Source: an uncultured Actinomycetes bacterium
Lineage (GTDB): Bacteria; Actinomycetota; Actinomycetes; Nanopelagicales; Nanopelagicaceae
Assembly: GCA_903921405.1 (NCBI GenBank)
Contig: CAIXPV010000165.1
Location: 1 to 17,988 of the forward strand
Direction: 5' to 3'
DNA length: 17,988 bases
Part shown: positions 1 through 7,738 of the stretch, piece by piece
Position numbering within the stretch: the stretch's first letter is position 1
How the letters are laid out: each line of letters starts with the position of its first letter
Program-made: the position numbers and the translations under genes
The notes under the pieces: generated by a model
The model's input: the letters and a program-made list of their open reading frames with translations, nothing else
Told to the model about the DNA's origin: nothing
Database searches by the model: none

Positions 1-2
1 AC

Positions 3-1610
3 CAAGTTAAGTCTTTCAAGGATTTCTATGTCTGGGCAATTATCGCCGCAATTTCACATATTGGATTGGCTCCATTAGTAGCGGTTATAGTGCCTCTATC
101 TGAGCGTTATCATAATTGGAGATTCGATACGGCTTCACTCATTGTCTTAGGGGCTATGCGTGGAGTAATTATTGATTTGGCGGCCACATCATTTGATGTC
201 AGCAAGACTTCTAGCTTCTGGTACAAGGTTTTCTTATCAACCCTTGCGCTTCCGCTTTGGTTTATCGCACTCAGCCTGTTTCTTGAAGCCCGCAGAAGCT
301 ATCAACATGAGTTTCAAAATCTGTTTTCCCAAGCGATGCATAAGGAACAGCTCTCGAAAGAGAAGCAAAATCTGCTACCTAGGACTGATTCAGGTATTGA
401 AGAGCGCATCCTTAGATTGCAATTCTTAACTTCAAACTTGGCAAGTGACATCGGTAAATTAATTAAGCGACCTGATTCTTTGAGCGACTATTCACGCGAA
501 GCCCACAAGATTCAGAGATTAATCGATGATGAATTACGTCCAGCTAGCCAAGAACTATGGAGTAAAGCAAAAATACGGACGCCTAAAGTCTCGCTTTCTC
601 GCATCATCAAAATGTCACTTCTAGAGCGCCCATTGCAGGTGCCAGCGGCGGCCACCATTCTTACGCCCTATTTATTTTTTGGCATGATTCCAGTAGCTGG
701 GAGTGGAACCGCCTTTTATCTCGCCTCATCAACCTTAATCTTTGATTTTTCGCTCTTCCTAATGTTTGAGAAATTCCACAGTAACGGTTGGCTCAATCGT
801 AAAAATACTAATATCTCACTGCTATTTGCAAATCTAATAATTCCAACATTTGTTAATTATTTTATCGATATCGGCGTCTACAACTATAACGCGCCTTTAA
901 GTGACCAATTGCTGCTGCACTCATTCATGTTTGTCTCATTCCTGTTAATGTTGTTGATGCTAGATTCTAACAAAGTGATTACTAAACAGCGCAAAGAAGT
1001 CATCTCAATGCTCCAAAAATATATTGATAGCGACGAGTTGCTTTTTGAGATCGCTCAAGGTGGCGGCATCCAGCGAGATCGAGATTTTGCAAACTACTTA
1101 CACGGTGAAATTCAGGCTGGCTTAACTGCTAGTACCCTCCTTTTGCAGCAAGCAAATAAGTCCGGAGATGCAGAGCTAGCAAAAGAGGCACTGGAGCGGG
1201 CATCAGCACTGCTCAATCAGGATCACTCCAATATTGCCTACACGCGGATGGCGACACCGCTTGTGCGACTTGAAAAAATAGTTGCTGGATGGAAGGGCAT
1301 CGCAGAGATTTCAATTGATCTTCCTCAGTCAGAAAGACTCGATGACACAACTTTGCGCAACTCGGTAGCATTGATTGAAGAAGCAATCGCAAACTCAATT
1401 CGCCATGCTGGGGCAGATGAGATTAAAGTCTCCGGAATCTTAAAGAAAGAGTTACTCACAATAAATATTCTCTCAAATGGTGCTGCCATGTCGCAGGGCA
1501 AGGCGGGATTAGGTACAAAAATATTTAATGAGCTATCTAGCCAGTGGAGTTACGCCTCAGATAATGGCCAAAATCGACTGACTTTTACTTTAATAAACCG
1601 AGTTGATTAA
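3..1610 (+). CDS. Partial polytopic membrane sensor kinase-like protein (5' end outside window)
   Basis: The frame is open from base 3, so the gene starts upstream of the window; the TTG at 66 is only an internal codon. Numbering from that TTG (514 residues to the stop), there are about three hydrophobic segments near the N-terminus, a soluble charged stretch of about 110 residues, and a second group of about four membrane segments around residues 195-310. A soluble C-terminal half follows, with a HisKA_3-like helix (LHGEIQ, His346), an N box (EEAIANSIRHAG) and a GLG-type G2 box (GKAGLGTKIF). This resembles NarL/DesK-type histidine kinases, which usually phosphorylate LuxR-family regulators; any such partner would lie outside the window. 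The G1 box is degenerate: SNGAA around residue 470 replaces DxGxG. ATP binding may therefore be weak or lost. The gene abuts convergent argG with no spacer. Kinase-like fold is fairly sure; activity and signal are unknown. Confidence 0.75.
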   Translation, partial: QVKSFKDFYVWAIIAAISHIGLAPLVAVIVPLSERYHNWRFDTASLIVLGAMRGVIIDLAATSFDVSKTSSFWYKVFLSTLALPLWFIALSLFLEARRSYQHEFQNLFSQAMHKEQLSKEKQNLLPRTDSGIEERILRLQFLTSNLASDIGKLIKRPDSLSDYSREAHKIQRLIDDELRPASQELWSKAKIRTPKVSLSRIIKMSLLERPLQVPAAATILTPYLFFGMIPVAGSGTAFYLASSTLIFDFSLFLMFEKFHSNGWLNRKNTNISLLFANLIIPTFVNYFIDIGVYNYNAPLSDQLLLHSFMFVSFLLMLLMLDSNKVITKQRKEVISMLQKYIDSDELLFEIAQGGGIQRDRDFANYLHGEIQAGLTASTLLLQQANKSGDAELAKEALERASALLNQDHSNIAYTRMATPLVRLEKIVAGWKGIAEISIDLPQSERLDDTTLRNSVALIEEAIANSIRHAGADEIKVSGILKKELLTINILSNGAAMSQGKAGLGTKIFNELSSQWSYASDNGQNRLTFTLINRVD

Positions 1611-2936
1611 CTACTCCAACTCACCGATTAGTTTAAATTCACCATCACCTAGTTGACCCTGGGCGCGATACATTTCCAACTTGGCACGCGTATCTGCGAT
1701 ATCTAGATTGCGCATTGTTAACTGACCAATACGATCCACCGGTCCAAAGGCAGCGTTTTCTGTGCGCTCCATTGATAGCTTCTCTGGGTGATAACTAAGT
1801 CCTGGCCCTGTTGTATTGATGATTGAAAAATCATCACCGCGGCGAAGTCGCAGAGTTACTTCTCCAGTCACAGCAGATGCCACCCACCGTTGTAAAGACT
1901 CGCGAAGCATCAATGCCTGCGGATCTAGCCAGCGTCCTTCATACAGCAGGCGTCCTAATCGTCGTCCTTCTGCATGATAGTTAGCGATGGTGTCTTCGTT
2001 GTGAATTGCACTGATCAAGCGCTCGTAAGCGATAAAGAGAAGTGCCATTCCTGGTGCTTCATAGATTCCACGACTCTTAGCTTCGATAATTCTATTTTCG
2101 ATCTGATCGGCCATACCAAGACCATGACGTCCGCCAATTGCATTGGCCTCATTCATTAGTGCAACTACATCGTTGAAATCTTTGCCGTTGATGGCAACCG
2201 GGCGGCCTTGTACAAATGAAATCTTCACATCTTCGCTATCAATCTTTATCGCAGAGTCCCAAAAACGCACACCCATAATTGGTTGAACTAGCTCTACTGA
2301 AGTATCTAAATTCTCAAGACTTTTTGCTTCATGCGTTGCACCTAAGATATTGGCATCGGTTGAATACGCCTTTTCGGTGCTATCACGGTACGGCAAACCG
2401 TGCGCAACTAACCACTCTGACATTTCCTTACGCCCGCCAAGTTCATTAACGAAGTCGGCATCAAGCCATGGTTTATAGATTCTTAAATTTGGATTTGCTA
2501 ATAAGCCATAACGGTAAAAACGTTCAATGTCATTGCCTTTATATGTCGATCCATCGCCCCAAATTTCAACAGAGTCTGAATGCATCGCACGTACCAACAT
2601 GGTGCCAGTTACTGCACGGCCTAGCGGTGTCGTATTGAAATACTGCTTGAGCCCTGAACGAATATGAAAGGCTCCACATGCAATGGCAGCTAATCCTTCT
2701 TCTACAAGCGCGCTCTTGCAATCAACTAAACGAGCGATTTCGGCGCCATATTCCTTGGCACGCCCCGGTACTGAATCGATATCTGGCTCGTCATATTGGC
2801 CAAGATCTGCCGTATATGTGCATGGCACTGCACCTTTTTCACGCATCCACGCAACAGCAACCGATGTATCGAGCCCGCCAGAAAAGGCGATACCGACTTT
2901 TTCTCCAATAGGAAGAGAAGCGAGGACCTTAGACAT
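1611..2936 (-). CDS. argG: Argininosuccinate synthase, long E. coli-type subfamily
   Basis: This cytosolic enzyme joins citrulline and aspartate with ATP to make argininosuccinate, the penultimate step of arginine synthesis. The 441-residue protein carries the N-type ATP pyrophosphatase loop SGGLDTS at residues 19-25, and family-typical runs such as GDGSTYKGNDIERFYRYG, EKAYSTDAN, GGRHGLGMADQIENRIIE and SRGIYEAPGMALL. Length and motifs match the E. coli-type form (about 447 residues) rather than the roughly 400-residue form known from mycobacteria and streptomycetes. It is the last gene of a five-gene minus-strand run, 9 nt after a methyltransferase gene. A TAGACT hexamer lies exactly 6 nt before its ATG, so it probably also has its own leaderless transcript. 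No other arginine gene is in the window. Identification is near certain; the unusual subtype for an actinobacterium hints at transfer but this is inference. Confidence 0.97.
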   Translation of the reverse strand: MSKVLASLPIGEKVGIAFSGGLDTSVAVAWMREKGAVPCTYTADLGQYDEPDIDSVPGRAKEYGAEIARLVDCKSALVEEGLAAIACGAFHIRSGLKQYFNTTPLGRAVTGTMLVRAMHSDSVEIWGDGSTYKGNDIERFYRYGLLANPNLRIYKPWLDADFVNELGGRKEMSEWLVAHGLPYRDSTEKAYSTDANILGATHEAKSLENLDTSVELVQPIMGVRFWDSAIKIDSEDVKISFVQGRPVAINGKDFNDVVALMNEANAIGGRHGLGMADQIENRIIEAKSRGIYEAPGMALLFIAYERLISAIHNEDTIANYHAEGRRLGRLLYEGRWLDPQALMLRESLQRWVASAVTGEVTLRLRRGDDFSIINTTGPGLSYHPEKLSMERTENAAFGPVDRIGQLTMRNLDIADTRAKLEMYRAQGQLGDGEFKLIGELE

Positions 2937-2942
2937 GGCCTA

Positions 2943-2948
2943 AGTCTA
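2943..2948 (-). promoter_or_regulatory. Candidate -10 box for leaderless argG transcript
   Basis: On the minus strand TAGACT is followed by a 6-nt spacer (TAGGCC) and the argG ATG. The TAG of the hexamer is also the stop codon of the upstream methyltransferase gene. The spacing fits an actinobacterial leaderless promoter with transcription starting at the A of ATG. No clear -35 box and no Shine-Dalgarno sequence are seen. Confidence 0.55.
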
Positions 2949-4139
2949 ACCGATGTTAAGTGTGGGAAGTTTCTTCTCTAAGTCCGGAGTGATGCCCCAT
3001 TGCGCACAGATTTCACGATATCTCTGAATATCAATTGCTTCGGGCTTGGCATCAGTTTTGACGGCACGAATCATCATGTTTCTAGGCGTGTGTTCACCGC
3101 CAATAAATTCAATGACTTCAACGCGATAGCCCACAATTCGCAGCAATTGCGCTCGCAGCGAATCAGTCAGTAAATCGCCCAAACGTTCTTTCATCAGACC
3201 AAATTTAGTAAGCGCACCCCAGGGCTCAGGACTCTCATTCATCTGTCGCTGAATGTCATGGTGACAGCATGGTGCGATTAACATCAATTTTGTCTGACTA
3301 GCAACTGCCCATGCAATTGCATCATCGGTTGCCGTGTCACAGGCATGCAGTGCTATTGCCACATCGGCCCTGTTGGCAGTTGTTGAAGCAATCTCTTCTG
3401 CCTTAAAAGTAATCGTGTCGGTAATTCCAAGCTTTGTGGCAATCTCATTATTTCGATCACGCGATGCTGGGCGAACATCAATTCCAGTGACATGAACAGA
3501 CATTCCGATACTTCGTAAATACTGATGTGCAGCAAAAGTTAAATATGCATGACCACAACCCAAATCAACGATTGAGAGTGGTTTGTTTTCACTTGGTTGT
3601 GCAATCTGACCAGCTTCAATTGCCGAGTTAAGTGAGGGAACAAGCAAACGAAGGAACTCTTCTACTTGTTTGTATTTATCGTTCTTCGAAGACTTGATTT
3701 GACCCTTGTGATCAGCGATTCCCACTTCAAGAAGAAAGGGATCCGCTGGATCTAATAGGCGTTCTTTCTTCTTATCATGAGAAAGGTTCTGCTCAAGGGC
3801 TTTGTTTTCAAAGTGAACCTGAGCCTGACCACTCTTAGTAACTCGAATACTTGTTGAGCCCTCCACGGTATCCACCGTGATATTTGCATAACCACTAGAA
3901 AGCAGCTCTAGGACATCAGATTTATCTGCAGCAATATTTTTTGTGGTTGTTGCTTTGCCATCGTTGTAAGTGAGTTGTAAAACTATGGAGCCTTTAATTT
4001 CAACGGGTCGTATATCAATTCGCTCGTGCCCTACCTGCATATTGCGCCTGCGACCAGAGAGAACAACGCGCACTAAGGTTTTGGTATCAACTATGAGGGC
4101 GCATGCCTGCTCTAGAGCGTGTTCTATTGATTGGGGCAT
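2946..4139 (-). CDS. SAM-dependent methyltransferase, Methyltransf_32 (METTL25/GSTCD-like) family
   Basis: The 397-residue protein has a class I SAM-binding motif I at about residues 190-207 (VDLGCGHAYLTFAAH), an acidic motif (GIDVRPASRD) after the second strand, and a Cys-rich signature APCCHHDIQRQM near residues 289-300. The PCCH motif downstream of the SAM site is typical of the Methyltransf_32 group (bacterial relatives of METTL25 and GSTCD); the substrate is not established for the bacterial members. The N-terminal 170 residues are a separate beta-rich region with no recognised domain. The protein appears cytoplasmic. The ATG at 4139 lies 3 nt after the stop of the preceding membrane-anchored methyltransferase gene, so the two are probably co-transcribed; there is no good Shine-Dalgarno or -10 box of its own. 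Methyltransferase fold is well supported; target (RNA, protein or small molecule) is unknown. Confidence 0.8.
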   Translation of the reverse strand: MPQSIEHALEQACALIVDTKTLVRVVLSGRRRNMQVGHERIDIRPVEIKGSIVLQLTYNDGKATTTKNIAADKSDVLELLSSGYANITVDTVEGSTSIRVTKSGQAQVHFENKALEQNLSHDKKKERLLDPADPFLLEVGIADHKGQIKSSKNDKYKQVEEFLRLLVPSLNSAIEAGQIAQPSENKPLSIVDLGCGHAYLTFAAHQYLRSIGMSVHVTGIDVRPASRDRNNEIATKLGITDTITFKAEEIASTTANRADVAIALHACDTATDDAIAWAVASQTKLMLIAPCCHHDIQRQMNESPEPWGALTKFGLMKERLGDLLTDSLRAQLLRIVGYRVEVIEFIGGEHTPRNMMIRAVKTDAKPEAIDIQRYREICAQWGITPDLEKKLPTLNIG

Positions 4140-4142
4140 GGG

Positions 4143-4898
4143 TTATTTAGGCGAAATTACCGCTGTGCCCTTTTCATGTGGGTAAATGGTGAGAACGTGA
4201 TTAGGCAGAGCTTTAGCAAAGCTCTCGGCTAATATGCGCTCACCTTCACGATTAACGTCATCGATAACAATGATTGCTTTAGGTGAGAGCTTAGAAATGA
4301 ACTCGGCGCGAGCTGGCATACGTGCCTCTGGATTTTTAGATCCCGGTGGACCATCAACTATCAATAAATCAATGCGCTTTAAATCCGATATTGCGCCCGT
4401 GTCATACCACTCGACCCCAGAAATGTGAGCTTTGAGTTCGGCCACACGAATATCAACACCACGCACTTTGTGCTCTTTGAGCATTTCTTTAGTTTTTCCT
4501 GCAAACTCTTCAGAGTTATCAATGCTAATTACTTTCTTAGCTCCGGCTTTTGCAACAACTAATGTGGAAACTCCAGAGCCTAGTTCAACAACTAATTTAG
4601 GATTATGTGTGCGAACTAATTGAGCCAGAGTTAATAAAAGATCAGGAGAGGCTGCCCAACTGCGGGTTGGCGGAATAGGTGCACTAAATTTCAAAAGGGA
4701 TAGAAGTTGTTGCATTGCCTCGCTTTGGCGATATGACTGCCAGACTTCAGCTTTAAGCGCTTTAGTGGAGGCTGCAATTTCACGTGTAGTTCGCTCAGAT
4801 CGTGCACTGACCTTTGGGTGCAGAGCACGTAGTGAGCGGATGCAATAGGCAACACCGAGTGCAATGATGACTAAGAGAACTACCGAGAGTGATTTCAC
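4143..4898 (-). CDS. Membrane-anchored class I SAM-dependent methyltransferase (Methyltransf_24-like)
   Basis: The 251-residue protein begins with a single membrane anchor (about residues 4-20, SVVLLVIIALGVAYC) followed by a basic stretch, so the catalytic domain is most likely cytoplasmic. SAM-binding motif I is VVELGSGVSTLVVAKAG, the acidic end of strand 2 is VISIDNS, and LLIVDGPPG plus IIVIDDV are typical of the Methyltransf_24 group. The start is GTG, chosen because TAGACT sits exactly 6 nt upstream and no internal ATG fits as well. The gene begins 9 nt after the sensor kinase stop and ends 3 nt before a second, unrelated methyltransferase gene. Substrate is unknown; the association with a two-component system suggests an envelope or stress role, which is inference. 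Confidence 0.8.
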   Translation of the reverse strand: MKSLSVVLLVIIALGVAYCIRSLRALHPKVSARSERTTREIAASTKALKAEVWQSYRQSEAMQQLLSLLKFSAPIPPTRSWAASPDLLLTLAQLVRTHNPKLVVELGSGVSTLVVAKAGAKKVISIDNSEEFAGKTKEMLKEHKVRGVDIRVAELKAHISGVEWYDTGAISDLKRIDLLIVDGPPGSKNPEARMPARAEFISKLSPKAIIVIDDVNREGERILAESFAKALPNHVLTIYPHEKGTAVISPK

Positions 4899-4904
4899 CT
4901 AGTA

Positions 4905-4910
4905 AGTCTA
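4905..4910 (-). promoter_or_regulatory. Candidate -10 box for leaderless membrane methyltransferase transcript
   Basis: TAGACT is followed by TACTAG (6 nt) and the GTG start. The nonamer TTAGACTTA is identical to the one in front of argG, and here too the TAG is the stop codon of the upstream gene (the sensor kinase). It suggests an internal promoter within the five-gene run. Confidence 0.5.
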
Positions 4911-6059
4911 AGTGCGAGGCAGGTGAACTTCAATTGCCAAGCCACCAAGTTCGCTCTTGCGAAGAGTAAATGTCCCCTTATGTCTTTCAATAACTGCGTT
5001 CATGATGCTCATACCCAGACCCGTGCCGCCTGTATCTCGGGAGCGAGATCTATCAAAGCGCTTTAACCCTCGGATTTTCTCTCCATATGATTCAGGTGGC
5101 AGCCCTGGACCACTGTCTTCAATAATGAGTGTGATCTGCTTGTCAGCTTTAACACTGACTCGCACTGACGTACTTGCTGGAGTGTGTAAGCGAATATTAG
5201 TAAGAGCGTTTTGGATAAATCGCTGTAGATACTTTTGGGAACCAATCAATACTGCGCTCTGATCAATCTGCGTGGTTACAGGATGAGTAGGTGCTATCTC
5301 CTTAAAGTCAGAGACGTTCTCACGCACTAATTGGGCAATATCAATACTTTCAAACTCAATATTTCCTTCTTCACCTAGTTGAGCCAACATCAATAAGTCT
5401 CCGATGAGGAAATCCATCCGTTTGATCTCATTTTTGAGTCGGCTAAACGCTAGCTCCTGGTGCTGTCCATCTAAGGCTTTGCCCTCCAAGAGTTCGGTGT
5501 ACCCCTTCACAACCGTGAGAGGCGTGCGTAGTTCGTGCGCAGCATCGCCTAGAAACTCTTGCATTTTTTCACGCTGGGTTCGCTCTAACTCCAATGCTCC
5601 AGCCCGTGAAATTGAAATAGCTATATACGAAGCAAGCGCATTAGCAAAGATAATAAAAATTAATAACCTGTATAGATTCTTTGTTAGGTTTTTATCGATA
5701 TCAGTTAATGAAGCCGCAATCACTAGTGCTTCACCCTCTTGAATACTGATCTCGGTAGTTCGCAAGTGGGTTTTACTACCTAAGATTGCATTTTGTGACT
5801 CTTTCAAAACAGTTACTGAGCCGTCCCGTGTCTTAAAAGCAAGAGTAAAATCAAAACTATTCTGATCTAAACTCAATAATGCACTTGTAATTGCACCCGA
5901 TGGATTGCTATTAACATCATCTCTTACAACCATCATATGTTTGTCAATAATCGATATTTCCGCACGGTAGGAACCCCATACTGCAAAGCCACCGATAAGA
6001 ATTGAGAGCAAGGAAGTGACTATGGCAGTTGCAAGCACTTGCCGTGTTTTATTTTTCAT
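4908..6059 (-). CDS. Two-component sensor histidine kinase
   Basis: The 383-residue inner-membrane kinase has an N-terminal membrane segment (about 8-29), an extracytoplasmic sensor region of roughly 95 residues, a second membrane segment (about 130-151), a HisKA dimerisation domain with phospho-acceptor His175 in DAAHELRTPL, and a HATPase_c domain with the G1 box EDSGPGLP and the G2 box GGTGLGMSI near the C-terminus. No HAMP domain is evident: only about 20 residues separate the second membrane segment from the HisKA helix, which is short for this class. It should autophosphorylate on His175 and pass phosphate to the response regulator encoded 5 nt upstream. The ATG lacks a clear Shine-Dalgarno or -10 box, consistent with expression from the regulator promoter. 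The stimulus cannot be read from the sequence. Confidence 0.93.
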   Translation of the reverse strand: MKNKTRQVLATAIVTSLLSILIGGFAVWGSYRAEISIIDKHMMVVRDDVNSNPSGAITSALLSLDQNSFDFTLAFKTRDGSVTVLKESQNAILGSKTHLRTTEISIQEGEALVIAASLTDIDKNLTKNLYRLLIFIIFANALASYIAISISRAGALELERTQREKMQEFLGDAAHELRTPLTVVKGYTELLEGKALDGQHQELAFSRLKNEIKRMDFLIGDLLMLAQLGEEGNIEFESIDIAQLVRENVSDFKEIAPTHPVTTQIDQSAVLIGSQKYLQRFIQNALTNIRLHTPASTSVRVSVKADKQITLIIEDSGPGLPPESYGEKIRGLKRFDRSRSRDTGGTGLGMSIMNAVIERHKGTFTLRKSELGGLAIEVHLPRT

Positions 6060-6064
6060 TAACT

Positions 6065-6748
6065 TTATTTGGGTTCTTGTATCTGAAAACCTACTCCGCG
6101 AATGGTTTTAATCCCCTCAAAGCCATCTTTATGAAATTTCTTGCGCAAGTACGAAATGTATGTATCCGTAACTGTGCTTTCGGATTCAAAAGTAATACCC
6201 CATACTTCATCGAGCAAAAGCTTCTTAGTAAGCACTCGGCCTTTCTTCTCTACCAATATCTGCAGAAGCCTGTACTCGGTAGGTGAAAGCTCAACTTCCT
6301 CACCATTAAAAGTAACTAAATGCTGTTCGTCATCTATAGCAATAGGACCACAAGTTAACTTCGTCGGTACGCTGGTCAACTTCATAGAGCGGCGCAGAAT
6401 TGCTTTTATTCTCAGAACTAACTCTTCAATTCCAAATGGTTTGATCACATAATCATCGGCGCCGATTTTTAATCCCCTGGCAATGTCGCCTTTGTCTTCA
6501 CGTGCCGTGAGCATCAGAACAGGAGTTAGATCATTATTGGTACGCAGGCGCTCTACAAGTTCAAATCCATCCATCAAAGGCATGTTTATATCAATGACCA
6601 TCAGGGCCGGCTTATTTGTGCGCAAGAGCGTTAAGGCCGACATGCCATCACCGGCTTCAATAGTCTCAAAGCCTGCAATGCGAAGAGTGTCATTGAGCAG
6701 GGCGCGCACCCCTGGTTCGTCGTCGACAATCATTATTAGCTCGGCCAT
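6065..6748 (-). CDS. OmpR/PhoB-family response regulator
   Basis: The 227-residue DNA-binding regulator has a receiver domain (about 1-120) with acidic pocket D9/D10, phospho-acceptor D53 in VIDINMPLMDGF, T81 and K103 (IKPF). A C-terminal winged helix follows, ending with the typical TDTYISYLRKKF recognition helix and the IKTIRGVGFQI wing. It is the first gene of the minus-strand run and is followed after 5 nt by its sensor kinase. A purine-rich AAAGAG lies 8 nt before the ATG as a modest ribosome binding site. The divergent start of a secreted-protein gene lies about 100 nt away, so the shared intergenic region 6749-6847 could carry its own binding site. The regulon is unknown; co-transcribed methyltransferases are natural candidates. 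Confidence 0.95.
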   Translation of the reverse strand: MAELIMIVDDEPGVRALLNDTLRIAGFETIEAGDGMSALTLLRTNKPALMVIDINMPLMDGFELVERLRTNNDLTPVLMLTAREDKGDIARGLKIGADDYVIKPFGIEELVLRIKAILRRSMKLTSVPTKLTCGPIAIDDEQHLVTFNGEEVELSPTEYRLLQILVEKKGRVLTKKLLLDEVWGITFESESTVTDTYISYLRKKFHKDGFEGIKTIRGVGFQIQEPK

Positions 6749-6847
6749 TGCACCACTCTTTCACGCCTTGAGCGCATTGCCAATAAACCCGATGGCATTT
6801 ATCGGCTTTCACAGAGAAAACACAAAGAAGTGATGCACTATGTAGCC

Positions 6848-7336
6848 ATGAGATTCCCCCGTATTGCAGTGGTAGCCCTTGGGCTCTGTATTGCCATGAG
6901 TTCTGCGAGCTCCTCTTTTGCAGATGCCACTCCAACCCCGTCGCCATCACCATCGCAGGATTATCAAACATTGTTGGCGCAATACAAGGTAGCAATGACT
7001 GCCTTTGATAATGCTATTAAGAGCCGCGAGCGGGATCGAACGAAGATTAACCAAATCTTTGCTAACGCCGTCAATGATGCAAACCGCAACGCTAAAACCG
7101 CTCTGAAATCAGCTAAAAATCCCACAGCAAAGAGTGATGTTCTAGCTGCTCAGCGCGCAGCTATCGCGCTGGCAAATTCAATGCGAGATGCGGCAATTCT
7201 TGCGATGGGGCCGCCTCCGATTGAGCCAGTTGAGCCGATTGAGCCAGTTGACCTAACAAAAACTTCTAAGACCACCAAAGCCTCTCCTTCTAAGAAATCA
7301 AAATCTGCAAAGGCTAGCCCTTCTCCAACTTCTTAA
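6848..7336 (+). CDS. Secreted Ser/Pro/Lys-rich helical protein of unknown function
   Basis: I do not recognise a family. With the ATG at 6848 the 162-residue product begins with a clear signal peptide (MRFPRIAVVALGLCIAMSS), with a likely cleavage site after SFA near residue 26. It continues with a short TPTPSPSPS linker, an Ala/Lys/Asn-rich helical region of about 90 residues with no cysteine (probable coiled coil), a small IEPVEPIEPVD repeat, and a basic Ser/Thr/Lys/Pro tail. Longer starts are possible at 6830 (GTG) or 6833 (ATG), but 6848 puts the basic residues correctly at the N-terminus; CACTAT lies 6 nt upstream as a weak -10. The composition suggests an exported wall- or membrane-associated protein. 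It is divergent from the response regulator and may be controlled by it (inference). Confidence 0.7.
   Translation: MRFPRIAVVALGLCIAMSSASSSFADATPTPSPSPSQDYQTLLAQYKVAMTAFDNAIKSRERDRTKINQIFANAVNDANRNAKTALKSAKNPTAKSDVLAAQRAAIALANSMRDAAILAMGPPPIEPVEPIEPVDLTKTSKTTKASPSKKSKSAKASPSPTS
7219..7251 (+). repeat. Short in-frame direct repeat encoding IEPVEP units
   Basis: GATTGAGCCAGTTGA occurs at 7219-7233 and again at 7237-7251 with an 18-nt period, giving the peptide IEPVEPIEPVD. The length is a multiple of three, so copy number can change without frameshift. Confidence 0.85.
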
Positions 7337-7348
7337 TGCATTTTTCGA

Positions 7349-7354
7349 TACTCT
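7349..7354 (+). promoter_or_regulatory. Candidate -10 box for leaderless transcript of the 125-residue gene
   Basis: TACTCT is followed by TTTAGT (6 nt) and the ATG at 7361. There is no Shine-Dalgarno sequence in front of this ATG. Confidence 0.55.
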
Positions 7355-7360
7355 TTTAGT

Positions 7361-7738
7361 ATGAAACGTTTTAATATGTGGCTTGCAACAATAATTACTG
7401 ATGGGGTTGCAACGATGTGGTGTGCATACATCTTTGCAGCGATTGCATTGATTTCTCTGCCCAAAGCTTTGCAATCTGGAGACTCAATTGTCATCATCTC
7501 TTGGGTGGCTCAGACTTTTCTACAGTTAGTGCTTCTCTCGATAATAATGGTTGGACAAAAAGTTCAGTCTAAAAAAGTCGAAGACACTATAAATGAAACT
7601 CATACCGCTTCACTTGCAGAGTTTGAGCTAGCCAAAGAGGCACGAAATAATGCTCGGGCCGAGTTGGTCGAGCTGCATCAGATCTCGCGCGATATTCATA
7701 CTCTTATGAAAGAGGTCGAGGCTAAGCTCTCTCACTGA
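7361..7738 (+). CDS. Small two-TM membrane protein with C-terminal coiled coil
   Basis: The 125-residue product has two predicted membrane segments (about 17-34 and 43-66), joined by a short loop (PKALQSGD), then a hydrophilic helical tail of about 55 residues rich in Glu/Lys/Ala and suited to a coiled coil. The layout and the segment WVAQTFLQLVLLSIIMVGQ recall the low-affinity iron permease-like / DUF small membrane proteins of actinobacteria, but I cannot assign a family with confidence, and no metal-binding motif is visible. The start is supported by a TACTCT box 6 nt upstream. It stands 24 nt after the secreted-protein gene and 84 nt before the alpha-glucosidase gene, and probably has its own promoter. 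Confidence 0.75.
   Translation: MKRFNMWLATIITDGVATMWCAYIFAAIALISLPKALQSGDSIVIISWVAQTFLQLVLLSIIMVGQKVQSKKVEDTINETHTASLAEFELAKEARNNARAELVELHQISRDIHTLMKEVEAKLSH

Noticed and set aside
2678..2981. Several overlapping frames on the plus strand over the start of argG
   Set aside because: They are antisense shadows of the well-supported argG frame, with no family-like features or starts.
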